Shown here piece after piece: positions 26,088 to 36,411 of a DNA stretch of 64,000 nt. Source of the stretch: Piscicola geometra (Eukaryota; Annelida; Clitellata; Hirudinida; Piscicolidae). The stretch is from positions 442,081 to 506,080 of the forward strand of contig CALSEQ010000048.1 of NCBI GenBank assembly GCA_943735955.1, in the 5' to 3' direction. How positions within the stretch are numbered: position 1 is the first letter of the stretch; each line of letters starts with the position of its first letter. Under the pieces are notes generated by a model that was given only the letters and a program-made list of their open reading frames with translations, ran no database searches and was not told where the DNA came from. The position numbers were made by a program, and so were the translations under genes.

Positions 26088-26139
26088 TGTTGATAGCCTA
26101 GACGGCTGCTTTCTCTGTTTCCCTCGCCGGAAATTTTCC
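26088..26139 (+). repeat. J4, 52-bp spacer attached to the single-copy segment
   Basis: Same 52 bp as J1 by eye, but after TTTTCC it continues with CTACTCTAGGGG instead of jumping to the 21-mer array. It is therefore the only J copy whose natural right flank is preserved. TCTCTGTT occurs twice, at 26084 and 26112. Confidence 0.95.
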
Positions 26140-26171
26140 CTACTCTAGGGGATTTTTCCTACGAGAACTCT

Positions 26172-26204
26172 GGTGCTTTTCAGAAAATTTGTTTTCTGAA
26201 CACC
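26172..26204 (+). other. Hairpin-forming inverted repeat
   Basis: The outer arms are GGTG and CACC and the inner arms TTCAGAAAA and TTTTCTGAA. The inner arms are perfectly complementary over 9 bp around a TTTG loop. The outer 4 bp pair after a 3-nt bulge (CTT, 26176-26178). It is not followed by a T-run that would make it a bacterial terminator, and the context is eukaryotic satellite. Its function is unknown. Confidence 0.7.
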
Positions 26205-26483
26205 TCAGTATAGGATCAGAGAAGAGCTTAAGAGCCCGTCGAAACTCTGTGAGTGAGCGGATCCAAACGGTCCGGCGCCCAAAAAGTCCAACCGGCGATG
26301 GCCGCAAGATTCTTTGCTCAGTACTTCAAGGATACCGGACAAAGTGGAACAGACCTTGCTCTATGTCAACCCGGGCTAAAACCCCACAGGCTTGCATAGA
26401 GTGTAGGATCGGTCACTGCCCTTGGATGCCTATGATAGGCCGCTGATCCTTACTCCCACCCACACACATCACACATTCCGAGG

Positions 26484-26499
26484 CCAATATGGCGCCAAT
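26484..26499 (+). promoter_or_regulatory. Two CCAAT pentamers 11 bp apart, promoter-like (weak)
   Basis: CCAAT at 26484-26488 and again at 26495-26499, separated by ATGGCG, with the palindrome GGCGCC overlapping the second copy. No canonical TATA box follows within the expected distance; the T-rich stretch after it is not specific. Chance occurrence is quite possible. Confidence 0.2.
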
Positions 26500-27829
26500 T
26501 TTTTTACTTCTTTATCTTTACTCCCCATGCACCCCCACACCAAATCCTTTTTACCCCCCAACCAAACCTACAGGCAAATGGTTGTCCTCACTGTCTCACC
26601 CTAATCCCAACCCCACACACATGGACAGCGCGAAAGATCCATGGAGGATACACCGAACACCCCCACTGTTGTCACACAGCGATTTGTCACTTTCTCTGAA
26701 AGTTTCATTTCGATCGATAGGTGCCTCACCACTCTTTTAACATTAAAAAAAAAGTTTTTAACATTCTTTTTAAAGTTTTTGACATTCTTTTTAAAGTTTT
26801 TAACATTCTTTTTAAAGTTTCTAACATTCTTTTTTAAGTTTTTAACATTCTTTTCAAAGTTTTCAACATTATTGTTAATGTTTTTAACATTCTTTTCAAA
26901 GTTTTTACCATTCTTTTCAAAGTTTTTAACATTCTTTTTAAAGTTTTTAACATTCTTTTTAAAGTTTTTAACATTCTTTTTAAAGTTTTTAACAGTCTTT
27001 TTAAAGTTTTTAACATTCTTTTTGAAGTTTTTAACATTCTTTTTAAAGTTTTTAACATTCTTTTTAAAGTTTTTAACATTCTTTTTAAAGTTTTTAACAT
27101 TCTTTTCAAAGTTTTCAACATTTTTTAAAATGTTTTTAACATTCTTTTCAAAGTTTTTAACATTCTTTTTAAAGTTTTTAACATTCTTTTCAAAGTTTTT
27201 AACATTCTTTTTAAAGTTTTTAACATTCTTTTTGAAGTTTTTAACATTCTTTTCAAAGTTTTCAACATTCTTTTTAATGTTTTTAACATTCTTTTCAAAG
27301 TTTTAACATTCTTTCTAAAGTTTTTAACATTCTTTTTAAAGTTTTTAACATTCTCTTTAAAGTTTTTAACATTCTTTTTAAAGTTTTTAACATTCTTTTT
27401 AAAGTTTTTAACATTCTTTTTAAAGTTTTTAACATTCTTTTTAAAGTTTTTAACATTCTTTTTAAAGTTTTTAACATTCTTTTCAAAGTTTTCAACATTC
27501 TTTTTAATGTTTTTAACATTCTTTTCAAAGTTTTTAACATTCTTTTTAAAGTTTTTAACATTCTTTTCAAAGTTTTTAACATTCTTTTCAAAGTTTTTAA
27601 CATTCTTTTTAAAGTTTTTAACATTCTTTTTAAAGTTTTTAACATTCTTTTTAAAGTTTTTAACATTCTTTTCAAAGTTTTTAACATTCTTTTTAATGTT
27701 TTTAACATTCTTTTTAAAGTTTTTAACATTCTTTTCAAAGTTTTTAACATTCTTTTTAAAGTTTTCAACATTCTTTTTAAAGTTTTTAACATTCTTTTTA
27801 AAGTTTTTAACATTCTTTTTAAAGTTTTT

Positions 27830-28940
27830 AACATTCTTTTTAAAGTTTTTAACATTCTTTTCAAAGTTTTTAACATTCTTTTTATTGTTTTTAACATTCT
27901 TTTTAAAGTTTTTAACATTCTTTTCAAAGTTTTTAACATTCTTTTTATTGTTTTTAACATTCTTTTTAAAGTTTTTAACATTCTTTTTAATGTTTTTAAC
28001 ATTCTTAAAGTTTTTAACATTCTTTTTAAAGTTTTTAACATTCTTTTTAAAGTTTTTAACATTCTTTTCAAAGTTTTCAACATTCTTTTTAATGTTTTTA
28101 ACATTCTTTTTAAAGTTTTTAACATTCTTTTTAAAGTTTTTAACATTCTTTTTGAAGTTTTTAACATTCTTTTTAAAGTTTTTAACATTCTTCTCAAAGT
28201 TTTCAACATTTTTTTTAATGTTTTTAACATTCTTTTCAAACTTTTTAACATTCTTTTTAAAGTTTTTAACATTCTTTTCAAAGTTTTCAACATTCTTTTT
28301 AAAGTTTTTAACATTCTTTTTAAAGTTTTTAACATTCTTTTTAAAGTTTTTAATATTTATTTTTAAAGTTTTTAACATTCTTTTAAAAGTTTTTAACATT
28401 CTCTTTAAAGTTTTTAACATTCTTTTTAAAGTTTTTAACATTCTTTTCAAAGTTTTCAACATTTTTTTTAAAGTTTTTAACATTCTTTTTAAACTTTTTA
28501 ACATTCTTTTTAAAGTTTTTAACATTCTTTTCAAAGTTTTCAACATTCTTTTCAAAGTTTTTAACATTCTTTTTAAAGTTTTTAACATTCTTTTTAAACT
28601 TTTTTACATTTTTTTAAAAGTTTTTAACATTCTTTTTAAAGTTTTTAACATTCTTTTCAAAGTTTTCAACATTCTTTTCAAAGTTTTCAACATTCTTTTC
28701 AAAGTTTTTAACATTCTTTTTAAAGTTTTTAACATTCTTTTTAAACTTTTTAACATTTTTTTAAAAGTTTTTAACATTCTTTTTAAAGTTTTTAACATTC
28801 TTTTCAAAGTTTTCAACATTCTTTTTAATGTTTTTAACATTCTTTTCAAACTTTTTAACATTCTTTTTAAAGTTTTTAACATTCTTTTTAAAGTTTTCAA
28901 CATTCTTTTTAAAGTTTTTAACATTCTTTTTAAACTTTTT
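27830..28940 (+). repeat. M4 higher-order block alpha-1
   Basis: Block defined by rare variant units: two TTTTTATTG units (near 27883 and 27946), a contracted ATTCTTAAAG unit at 28001, a GAAG unit, then CTCAAAG at 28193. The same series appears at 31246-32380 with an offset of 3,416 bp at the left end, where it is indel-free for at least 171 bp. Confidence 0.8.
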
Positions 28941-30305
28941 AAAATTTTTTCTCAAGTTTTTAACATTCTTTTTAAAGTTTTTAACATTTTTTAAAAAGTT
29001 TTTAACATTCTTTTTGAAGTTTTTAACATTCTTTTCAAAGTTTTCAACATTCTTTTTAATGTTTTTAACATTCTTTTCAAAGTTTTTAACATTCTTTTTG
29101 AAGTTTTTAACATTCTTTTCAAAGTTTTCAACATTCTTTTTAATGTTTTTAACATTCTTTTCAAAGTTTTTAACATTCTTTTTGAAGTTTTTAACATTCT
29201 TTTTAAAGTTTTTAACATTCTTTTTAAAGTTTTCAACATTTTTTAAAATGTTTTTAACATTCTTTTCAAAGTTTTTACCATTCTTTTTAAAGTTTTTAAC
29301 ATTCTTTTTAAAGTTTTTAACATTCTTTTTAAAGTTTTTAACATTCTTTTCAAAGTTTTCAACATTCTTTTTAATGTTTTTAACATTCTTTTCAAAGTTT
29401 TTAACATTCTTTTTAAAGTTTTTAACATTCTTTTCAAAGTTTTTAACATTCTTTTCAAAGTTTTTAACATTCTTTTTAAAGTTTTTAACATTCTTTTTAA
29501 AGTTTTTAACATTCTTTTTAAAGTTTTTAACATTATTTTCAAAGTTTTTAACATTCTTTTTAATGTTTTTAACATTCTTTTTAAAGTTTTTAACATTCTT
29601 TTCAAAGTTTTTAACATTCTTTTTAAAGTTTTTAACATTCTTTTTAAAGTTTTTAACATTCTTTTTAAAGTTTTTAACATTCTTTTTAAAGTTTTTAACA
29701 TTCTTTTTAAAGTTTTTAACATTCTTTTCGAAGTTTTTAACATTCTTTTTATTGTTTTTAACATTCTTTTTAAAGTTTTTAACATTCTTTTCAAAGTTTT
29801 TAACATTCTTTTTATTGTTTTTAACATTCTTTTTAAAGTTTTTAACATTCTTTTTAATGTTTTTAACATTCTTTTTAAAGTTTTTAACATTCTTTTTAAA
29901 GTTTTTAACATTCTTTTTAAAGTTTTTAACATTCTTTTTAAAGTTTTTAACATTCTTTTAAAAGTTTTTAACATTCTTTTTAAAGTTTTTAACATTCTTT
30001 TCAAAGTTTTCAACATTCTTTTCAAAGTTTTCAACATTCTTTTCAAAGTTTTTAACATTCTTTTTAAAGTTTTTAACATTCTTTTTAAACTTTTTAACAT
30101 TTTTTTAAAAGTTTTTAACATTCTTTTTAAAGTTTTTAACATTCTTTTCAAAGTTTTCAACATTCTTTTTAATGTTTTTAACATTCTTTTCAAACTTTTT
30201 AACATTCTTTTTAAAGTTTTTAACATTCTTTTTAAAGTTTTCAACATTCTTTTTAAAGTTTTTAACATTCTTTTTAAAGTTTTTAACATTCTTTTTAAAC
30301 TTTTT
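28941..30305 (+). repeat. M4 higher-order block beta-1 (1,365 bp)
   Basis: Starts at the rare string AAAATTTTTTCTCAAG (28941), which recurs at 30306, exactly 65 units later. Other landmarks repeat with it: the ATTTTTTAAAATG unit (29237 and 30560, 63 units apart) and the CGAAG unit (29729 and 31031, 62 units apart). The falling interval shows loss of a few units in the second copy. Confidence 0.85.
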
Positions 30306-31245
30306 AAAATTTTTTCTCAAGTTTTTAACATTCTTTTTAAAGTTTTTAACATTTTTTAAAAAGTTTTTAACATTCTTTTTGAAGTTTTTAACATTCTTTT
30401 CAAAGTTTTCAACATTCTTTTTAATGTTTTTAACATTCTTTTCAAAGTTTTTAACATTCTTTTTGAAGTTTTTAACATTCTTTTTAAAGTTTTTAACATT
30501 CTTTTTGAAGTTTTTAACATTCTTTTTAAAGTTTTTAACATTCTTTTTAAAGTTTTCAACATTTTTTAAAATGTTTTTAACATTCTTTTCAAAGTTTTTA
30601 CCATTCTTTTTAAAGTTTTTAACATTCTTTTTAAAGTTTTTAACATTCTTTTTAAAGTTTTTAACATTCTTTTCAAAGTTTTCAACATTCTTTTTAATGT
30701 TTTTAACATTCTTTTCAAAGTTTTTAACATTCTTTTTAAAGTTTTTAACATTCTTTTCAAAGTTTTTAACATTCTTTTCAAAGTTTTTAACATTCTTTTT
30801 AAAGTTTTTAACATTCTTTTTAAAGTTTTTAACATTATTTTCAAAGTTTTTAACATTCTTTTTAATGTTTTTAACATTCTTTTTAAAGTTTTTAACATTC
30901 TTTTCAAAGTTTTTAACATTCTTTTTAAAGTTTTTAACATTCTTTTTAAAGTTTTTAACATTCTTTTTAAAGTTTTTAACATTCTTTTTAAAGTTTTTAA
31001 CATTCTTTTTAAAGTTTTTAACATTCTTTTCGAAGTTTTTAACATTCTTTTTATTGTTTTTAACATTCTTTTTAAAGTTTTTAACATTCTTTTCAAAGTT
31101 TTTAACATTCTTTTTATTGTTTTTAACATTCTTTTTAAAGTTTTTAACATTCTTTTTAATGTTTTTAACATTCTTTTTAAAGTTTTTAACATTCTTTTTA
31201 AAGTTTTTAACATTCTTTTTAAAGTTTTTAACATTCTTTTTAAAG
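30306..31245 (+). repeat. M4 higher-order block beta-2 (interrupted copy)
   Basis: Tandem copy of the beta block that carries the same variant series through CGAAG (31031), the two TATTG units and the AATG unit. It then breaks off at 31245/31246, where AAAG joins AACATTC directly and the usual TTTTT is missing. Confidence 0.8.
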
Positions 31246-33460
31246 AACATTCTTTTTAAAGTTTTTAACATTCTTTTCAAAGTTTTTAACATTCTTTTTA
31301 TTGTTTTTAACATTCTTTTTAAAGTTTTTAACATTCTTTTCAAAGTTTTTAACATTCTTTTTATTGTTTTTAACATTCTTTTTAAAGTTTTTAACATTCT
31401 TTTTAATGTTTTTAACATTCTTAAAGTTTTTAACATTCTTTTTAAAGTTTTTAACATTCTTTTTAAAGTTTTTAACATTCTTTTTCAAAGTTTTCAACAT
31501 TCTTTTTAATGTTTTTAACATTCTTTTTAAAGTTTTTAACATTCTTTTTAAAGTTTTTAACATTCTTTTTGAAGTTTTTAACATTCTTTTTTAAAGTTTT
31601 TAACATTCTTCTCAAAGTTTTCAACATTTTTTAAAATGTTTTTAACATTCTTTTCAAACTTTTTAACATTCTTTTTAAAGTTTTTAACATTCTTTTCAAA
31701 GTTTTCAACATTCTTTTTAAAGTTTTTAACATTCTTTTTAAAGTTTTTTAACATTCTTTTTAAAGTTTTTAACATTCTTTTTAAAGTTTTTAACATTCTT
31801 TTTAAAGTTTTTAACATTCTCTTTAAAGTTTTTAACATTCTTTTTTAAAGTTTTTAACATTCTTTTCAAAGTTTTCAACATTTTTTTTTAAAGTTTTTAA
31901 CATTCTTTTTAAACTTTTTAACATTCTTTTTAAAGTTTTTAACATTCTTTTCAAAGTTTTCAACATTCTTTTCAAAGTTTTTTAACATTCTTTTTAAAGT
32001 TTTTAACATTCTTTTTAAACTTTTTAACATTTTTTTAAAAGTTTTTAACATTCTTTTTAAAGTTTTTAACATTCTTTTCAAAGTTTTCAACATCTTTTCA
32101 AAGTTTCAACATTCTTTTCAAAGTTTTTAACATTCTTTTTAAAGTTTTTAACATTCTTTTTAAACTTTTTAACATTTTTTTAAAAGTTTTTAACATTCTT
32201 TTTAAAGTTTTTAACATTCTTTTCAAAGTTTTCAACATTCTTTTTAATGTTTTTAACATTCTTTTCAAACTTTTTAACATTCTTTTTAAAGTTTTTTAAC
32301 ATTCTTTTTAAAGTTTTCAACATTCTTTTTAAAGTTTTTAACATTCTTTTTAAAGTTTTTAACATTCTTTTTAACTTTTTAAAATTTTTTCTCAAGTTTT
32401 TAACATTCTTTTTAAAGTTTTTAACATTTTGTAAAAAGTTTTTAACATTCTTTTTGAAGTTTTTTAACATTCTTTTCAAGTATTTCAACATCCTTTTTAA
32501 TGTTTTTAACATTCTTTTCAAAGTTTTTAACATTCTTTTTGAAGTTTTTAACATTCTTTTTAAAGTTTTTAACATTCTTTTTAAAGTTTTCAACATTTTT
32601 TAAAATGTTTTTAACATTCTTTTCAAAGTTTTTTACCATCCTTTTTAAAGTTTTTAACATTCTTTTTAAAGTTTTTTAACATTCTTTTTAAAGTTTTTTA
32701 ACATTCTTTTCAAAGTTTTCAACATTCTTTTTAATGTTTTTAACATTCTTTCAAAGTTTTTAACATTCTTTTTAAAGTTTTTAACATTCTTTTCAAAGTT
32801 TTTTAACATTCTTTTCAAAGTTTTTAACATTCTTTTTAAAGTTTTTAACATTCTTTTTAAAGTTTTTAACATTCTTTTTAAAGTTTTTAACATTATTTTC
32901 AAAGTTTTTAACATTCTTTTTAATGTTTTTAACATTCTTTTTAAAGTTTTTAACATTCTTTTTAAAGTTTTAACATTCTTTTTAAAGTTTTTAACATTCT
33001 TTTTAAAGTTTTTACCATTCTTTTTAAAGTTTTTAACATTCTTTTAAATTTTTTTAACATTCTTTTTTAAAGTTTTTAACATTCTTTTCAAAGTTTTGTA
33101 ACATTCTTTTTATTGTTTTTAACATTCTTTTTAAGTTTTTAACATTCTTTTCAAAGTTTTTAACATTCTTTTTATTGTTTTTAACATTCTTTTTAAAGTT
33201 TTTAACATTCTTTTTAATGTTTTTAACATTCTTTTTAAAGTTTTTAACATTCTTTTTAAAGTTTTTAACATTCTTTTCAAAGTTTTTAACATTCTTTTCA
33301 AAGTTTTTAACATTCTTTTTAAAGTTTTTAACATTCTTTTTAAAGTTTTTAACATTCTTTTTAAAGTTTTTAACATTCTTTTCAAAGTTTTTAACATTCT
33401 TTTTAATGTTTTTAACATTCTTTTTAAAGTTTTTAACATTCTTTTCAAAGTTATTAACAT
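31246..33460 (+). repeat. M4 higher-order block alpha-2 plus diverged beta copy
   Basis: Left part matches alpha-1 at an offset of 3,416 bp (ATTCTTAAAG at 31417, CTCAAAG at 31611). AAAATTTTTTCTCAAG recurs at 32381 and the ATTTTTAAAATG unit near 32594, so a beta-like copy follows. This part has many single-T insertions and losses (for example near 31745, 31979, 32295, 32460, 32630, 32675 and 32695) that the earlier copies lack. Confidence 0.75.
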
Positions 33461-35769
33461 TCTCATGTTCATCTCGTGTTCATCTCGTGTTCATCTCGTG
33501 TTCATCTCGTGTTCATCTCGTGTTCATCTCGTGTTCATCTCGTGTTCATTTCGTGTTCATCTCGTGTTCATCTCGTGTTCATCTCGTGTTCATCTCGTGT
33601 TCATCTCGTGTTCATCTCGTGTTCATCTCGTGTTCATCTCGTGTTCATCTCGTGTTCATCTCGTGTTCATCTCGTGTTCATCTCGTGTTCATCTCGTGTT
33701 CATCTCGTGTTCATCTCGTGTTCATCTCGTGTTCATCTCGTGTTCATCTCGTGTTCATCTCGTGTTCATCTCGTGTTCATCTCGTGTTCATCTCGTGTTC
33801 ATCTCGTGTTCATCTCGTGTTCATTCTCGTGTTTCATCTCGTGTTCATCTCGTGTTCATCTCGTGTTCATCTCGTGTTCATCTCGTGTTCATCTCGTGTT
33901 CATCTCGTGTTCATCTCGTGTTCATCTCGTGTTCATCTCGTGTTCATCTCGTGTTCATCTCGTGTTCATCTCGTGTTCATCTCGTGTTCATCTCGTGTTC
34001 ATCTCGTGTTCATCTCGTGTTCATCTCGTGTTCATCTCGTGTTCATCTCGTGTTCATCTCGTGTTCATCTCGTGTTCATCTCGTGTTCATCTCGTGTTCA
34101 TCTCGTGTTCATCTCGTGTTCATCTCGTGTTCATCTCGTGTTCATCTCGTGTTCATCTCGTGTTCATCTCGTGTTCATCTCGTGTTTCATCTCGTGTTCA
34201 TCTCGTGTTCATCTCGTGTTCATCTCGTGTTCATCTCGTGTTCATCTCGTGTTCATCTCGTGTTCATCTCGTGTTCATCTCGTGTTCATCTCGTGTTCAT
34301 CTCGTGTTCAATCTCGTGTTCATCTCGTGTTCATCTCGTGTTCATCTCGTGTTCATCTCGTGTTCTTCTCGTGTTCATCTCGTGTTCATCTCGTGTTCAT
34401 CTCCTGTTCATCTCGTGTTCATCTCGTGTTCATCTCGTGTTCATTCGTGTTCATCTCGTGTTCATCTCGTGTTCATCTCGTGTTCATCTCGTGTTCATCC
34501 TCGTGTTCATCTCGTGTTCATCTCGTGTTCATCTCGTGTTCATCTCGTGTTCATCTCGTGTTCATCTCGTGTTCATCTCGTGTTCATCTCGTGTTCATCT
34601 CGTGTTCATCTCGTGTTCATCTCGTGTTCATCTCGTGTTCATCTCGTGTTCATCTCGTGTTCATCTCGTGTTCATCTCGTGTTCATCTCGTGTTCATCTC
34701 GTGTTCATCTCGTGTTCATCTCGTGTTCATCTCGTGTTCATCTCGTGTTCATCTCGTGTTCATCTCGTGTTCATCTCGTGTTCATCTCGTGTTCATCTCG
34801 TGTTCATCTCGTGTTCATCTCGTGTTCATCTCGTGTTCATCTCGTGTTCATTTCGTGTTCATCTCGTGTTCATCTCGTGTTCATCTCGTGTTCATCTCGT
34901 GTTCATTCTCTCGTGTTCATCTCGTGTTCATCTCGTGTCATCTCGTGTTCATCTCGTGTTCATCTCGTGTTCATCTCGTGTTCATCTCGTGTTCATCTCG
35001 TGTTCATCTCGTGTTCATCTCGTGTTCATCTCGTGTTCATCTCGTGTTCATCTCGTGTTCATCTCGTGTCATCTCGTGTTCATCTCGTGTTCATCTCGTG
35101 TTCATCTCGTGTTCATCTCGTGTTCATCTCGTGTTCATCTCGTGTTCATCTCGTGTTCATCTCGTGTTCATCTCGTGTTCATCTCGTGTTCATCTCGTGT
35201 TCATCTCGTGTTCATCTCGTGTTCATCTCGTGTTCATCTCGTGTTCATCTCGTGTTCATCTCGTGTTCATCTCGTGTTCATCTCGTGTTCATCTCGTGTC
35301 ATCTCGTGTTCATCTCGTGTTCATCTCGTGTTCATCTCGTGTTCATCTCGTGTTCATCTCGTGTTCATCTCGTGTTCATCTCGTGTTCATCTCGTGTTTC
35401 ATCTCGTGTTCATCTCGTGTTCATCTCGTGTTCATCTCGTGTTCATCTCGTGTTCATCTCGTGTTCATCTCGTGTTCATCTTCGTGTTCATCTCGTGTTC
35501 ATCTCGTGTTCATCTCGTGTTCATCTCGTGTTCATCTCGTGTTCATTTCGTGTTCATCTCGTGTTCATCTCGTGTTCATCTCGTGTTCATCTCGTGTTCA
35601 TCTCGTGTCATCTCGTGTTCATCTCGTGTTCATCTCGTGTTCATCTCGTGTTCATCTCGTGTTCATCTCGTGTTCATCTCGTGTTCATCTCGTGTTCATC
35701 TCGTGTTCATCTCGTGTTTCATCTCGTGTTCATCTCGTGTTCATCTCGTGTTCATCTCGTGTTCATCTC
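33461..35769 (+). repeat. 11-bp satellite array A5 (2.3 kb, indel-rich)
   Basis: About 210 units, starting with TCTCATGTTCA. A TTTCG variant lies 8 units in (33549). Indels occur throughout, for example near 33825, 34186, 34311, 34445, 34500, 34908, 34938, 35070, 35300, 35398, 35481, 35608 and 35718, with point changes near 34366 and 34403. This contrasts with the near-perfect long arrays. Confidence 0.97.
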
Positions 35770-35820
35770 TGTTGATAGCCTAGACGGCTGCTTCTCTGTT
35801 TCCCTCGCCGGAAATTTTCC
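35770..35820 (+). repeat. J5, spacer with one T missing (51 bp)
   Basis: Same as J1 except that one T is lost in the CTTTC run after GGCTG. It leads into ATTATTGTTAATG. Confidence 0.93.
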
Positions 35821-36411
35821 ATTATTGTTAATGTTTTTAACATTTTTTTTCAAAGTTTTTACCATTCTTTTTAAAGTTTTTAACATTCTTTTTAAAGTTT
35901 TTAACATTCTTTTTAAAGTTTTTAACATTCTTTTTAAAGTTTTTAACAGTCTTTTTAAAGTTTTTAACATTCTTTTGAAGTTTTTAACATTCTTTTTAAA
36001 GTTTTTAACATTCTTTTTAAAGTTTTTAACATTCTTTTTAAAGTTTTTAACATTCTTTTTAAAGTTTTTAAAATTCTTTTTAAAGTTTTTAACATTCTTT
36101 TTAAAGTTTTTAACATTCTTTTTAAAGTTTTTAACATTCTTTTCAAAGTTTTCAACATTCTTTTTAATGTTTTTAACATTCTTTTCAAAGTTTTTAACAT
36201 TCTTTTTAAAGTTTTTAACATTCTTTTCAAAGTTTTTAACATTCTTTTCAAAGTTTTTAACATTCTTTTTAAAGTTTTTAACATTCTTTTTAAAGTTTTT
36301 AACATTCTTTTTAAAGTTTTTAACATTTCTTTTCAAAGTTTTTAACATTCTTTTTAATGTTTTTAACATTCTTATTAAAGTTTTTAACATTCTTTTCAAA
36401 GTTTTTAACAT
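35821..36411 (+). repeat. 21-bp minisatellite array M5 (591 bp, contracted form)
   Basis: About 28 units with the common left signature. It lacks the same middle block as M2 and ends AATG, ATTAAAG, TCAAAG, CTCATG as M2 does. It differs from M2 by homopolymer changes (an extra T near 35850, a missing T near 35974, an extra T near 36328) and one AAAATTC unit near 36069. Confidence 0.95.

Larger units (their letters stand above)
26140..26734. other. Single-copy segment between J4 and M4, possible LTR or other retroelement remnant
   Basis: This 595-bp stretch is the only complex sequence of any length in the window. It is balanced in composition up to about 26450. From there to about 26650 it is C- and A-rich with few G on this strand. 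It contains a strong hairpin (26172-26204) and two CCAAT pentamers (26484 and 26495). The frames through it give short peptides with no domain I recognise. I see no tRNA, rRNA, primer-binding site, polypurine tract or transposase or reverse-transcriptase motif. Its position beside tandem arrays, and its promoter-like elements, would fit a retrotransposon LTR or untranslated region. That is inference. It shows no repeated copy elsewhere in the window. Confidence 0.6.
26735..33460 (+). repeat. 21-bp minisatellite array M4 (6.7 kb, with higher-order structure)
   Basis: About 320 units. The first unit is aberrant: TTTTAACATT is followed by nine A and G instead of CTTTTTAAAG. The segment 26868-27829 carries the same left signature as the other M arrays (ATTATTGTTAATG, ACCATTC at 26907, AACAGTC at 26991, GAAG, the short GTTTTAACATTCTTTCT unit near 27299). 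The rest is built from multi-unit blocks that recur (listed separately). The right end closes with the TTCT/CATG seam into A5. From about 31480 onward extra or missing T in homopolymers becomes common. Confidence 0.96.

Noticed and set aside
26189..26446. An 85-codon frame in the single-copy segment
   Set aside because: It starts at TTG, has no domain I recognise, and is of a length expected by chance. Other short frames overlap it.
26599..26614. CCCTAATCCCAACCCC, resembling telomere repeats
   Set aside because: It is a single degenerate run of three C-blocks, not tandem CCCTAA/CCCTAAA. It is part of a broader C-rich stretch.
26525..26614. Possible G-quadruplex on the minus strand
   Set aside because: I find no set of four closely spaced runs of three or more G; the best cluster has three.
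26140..26734. tRNA, rRNA, or transposase or reverse-transcriptase coding sequence
   Set aside because: I looked for conserved tRNA boxes, rRNA-like sequence and catalytic motifs on both strands and saw none.
27125..28588. A 487-codon minus-strand frame with lysine-rich heptads, looking like a coiled-coil protein
   Set aside because: The 21-bp unit is seven codons with no stop in two minus-strand frames. Overlapping frames on both strands are equally open, and the frame changes with every homopolymer indel.
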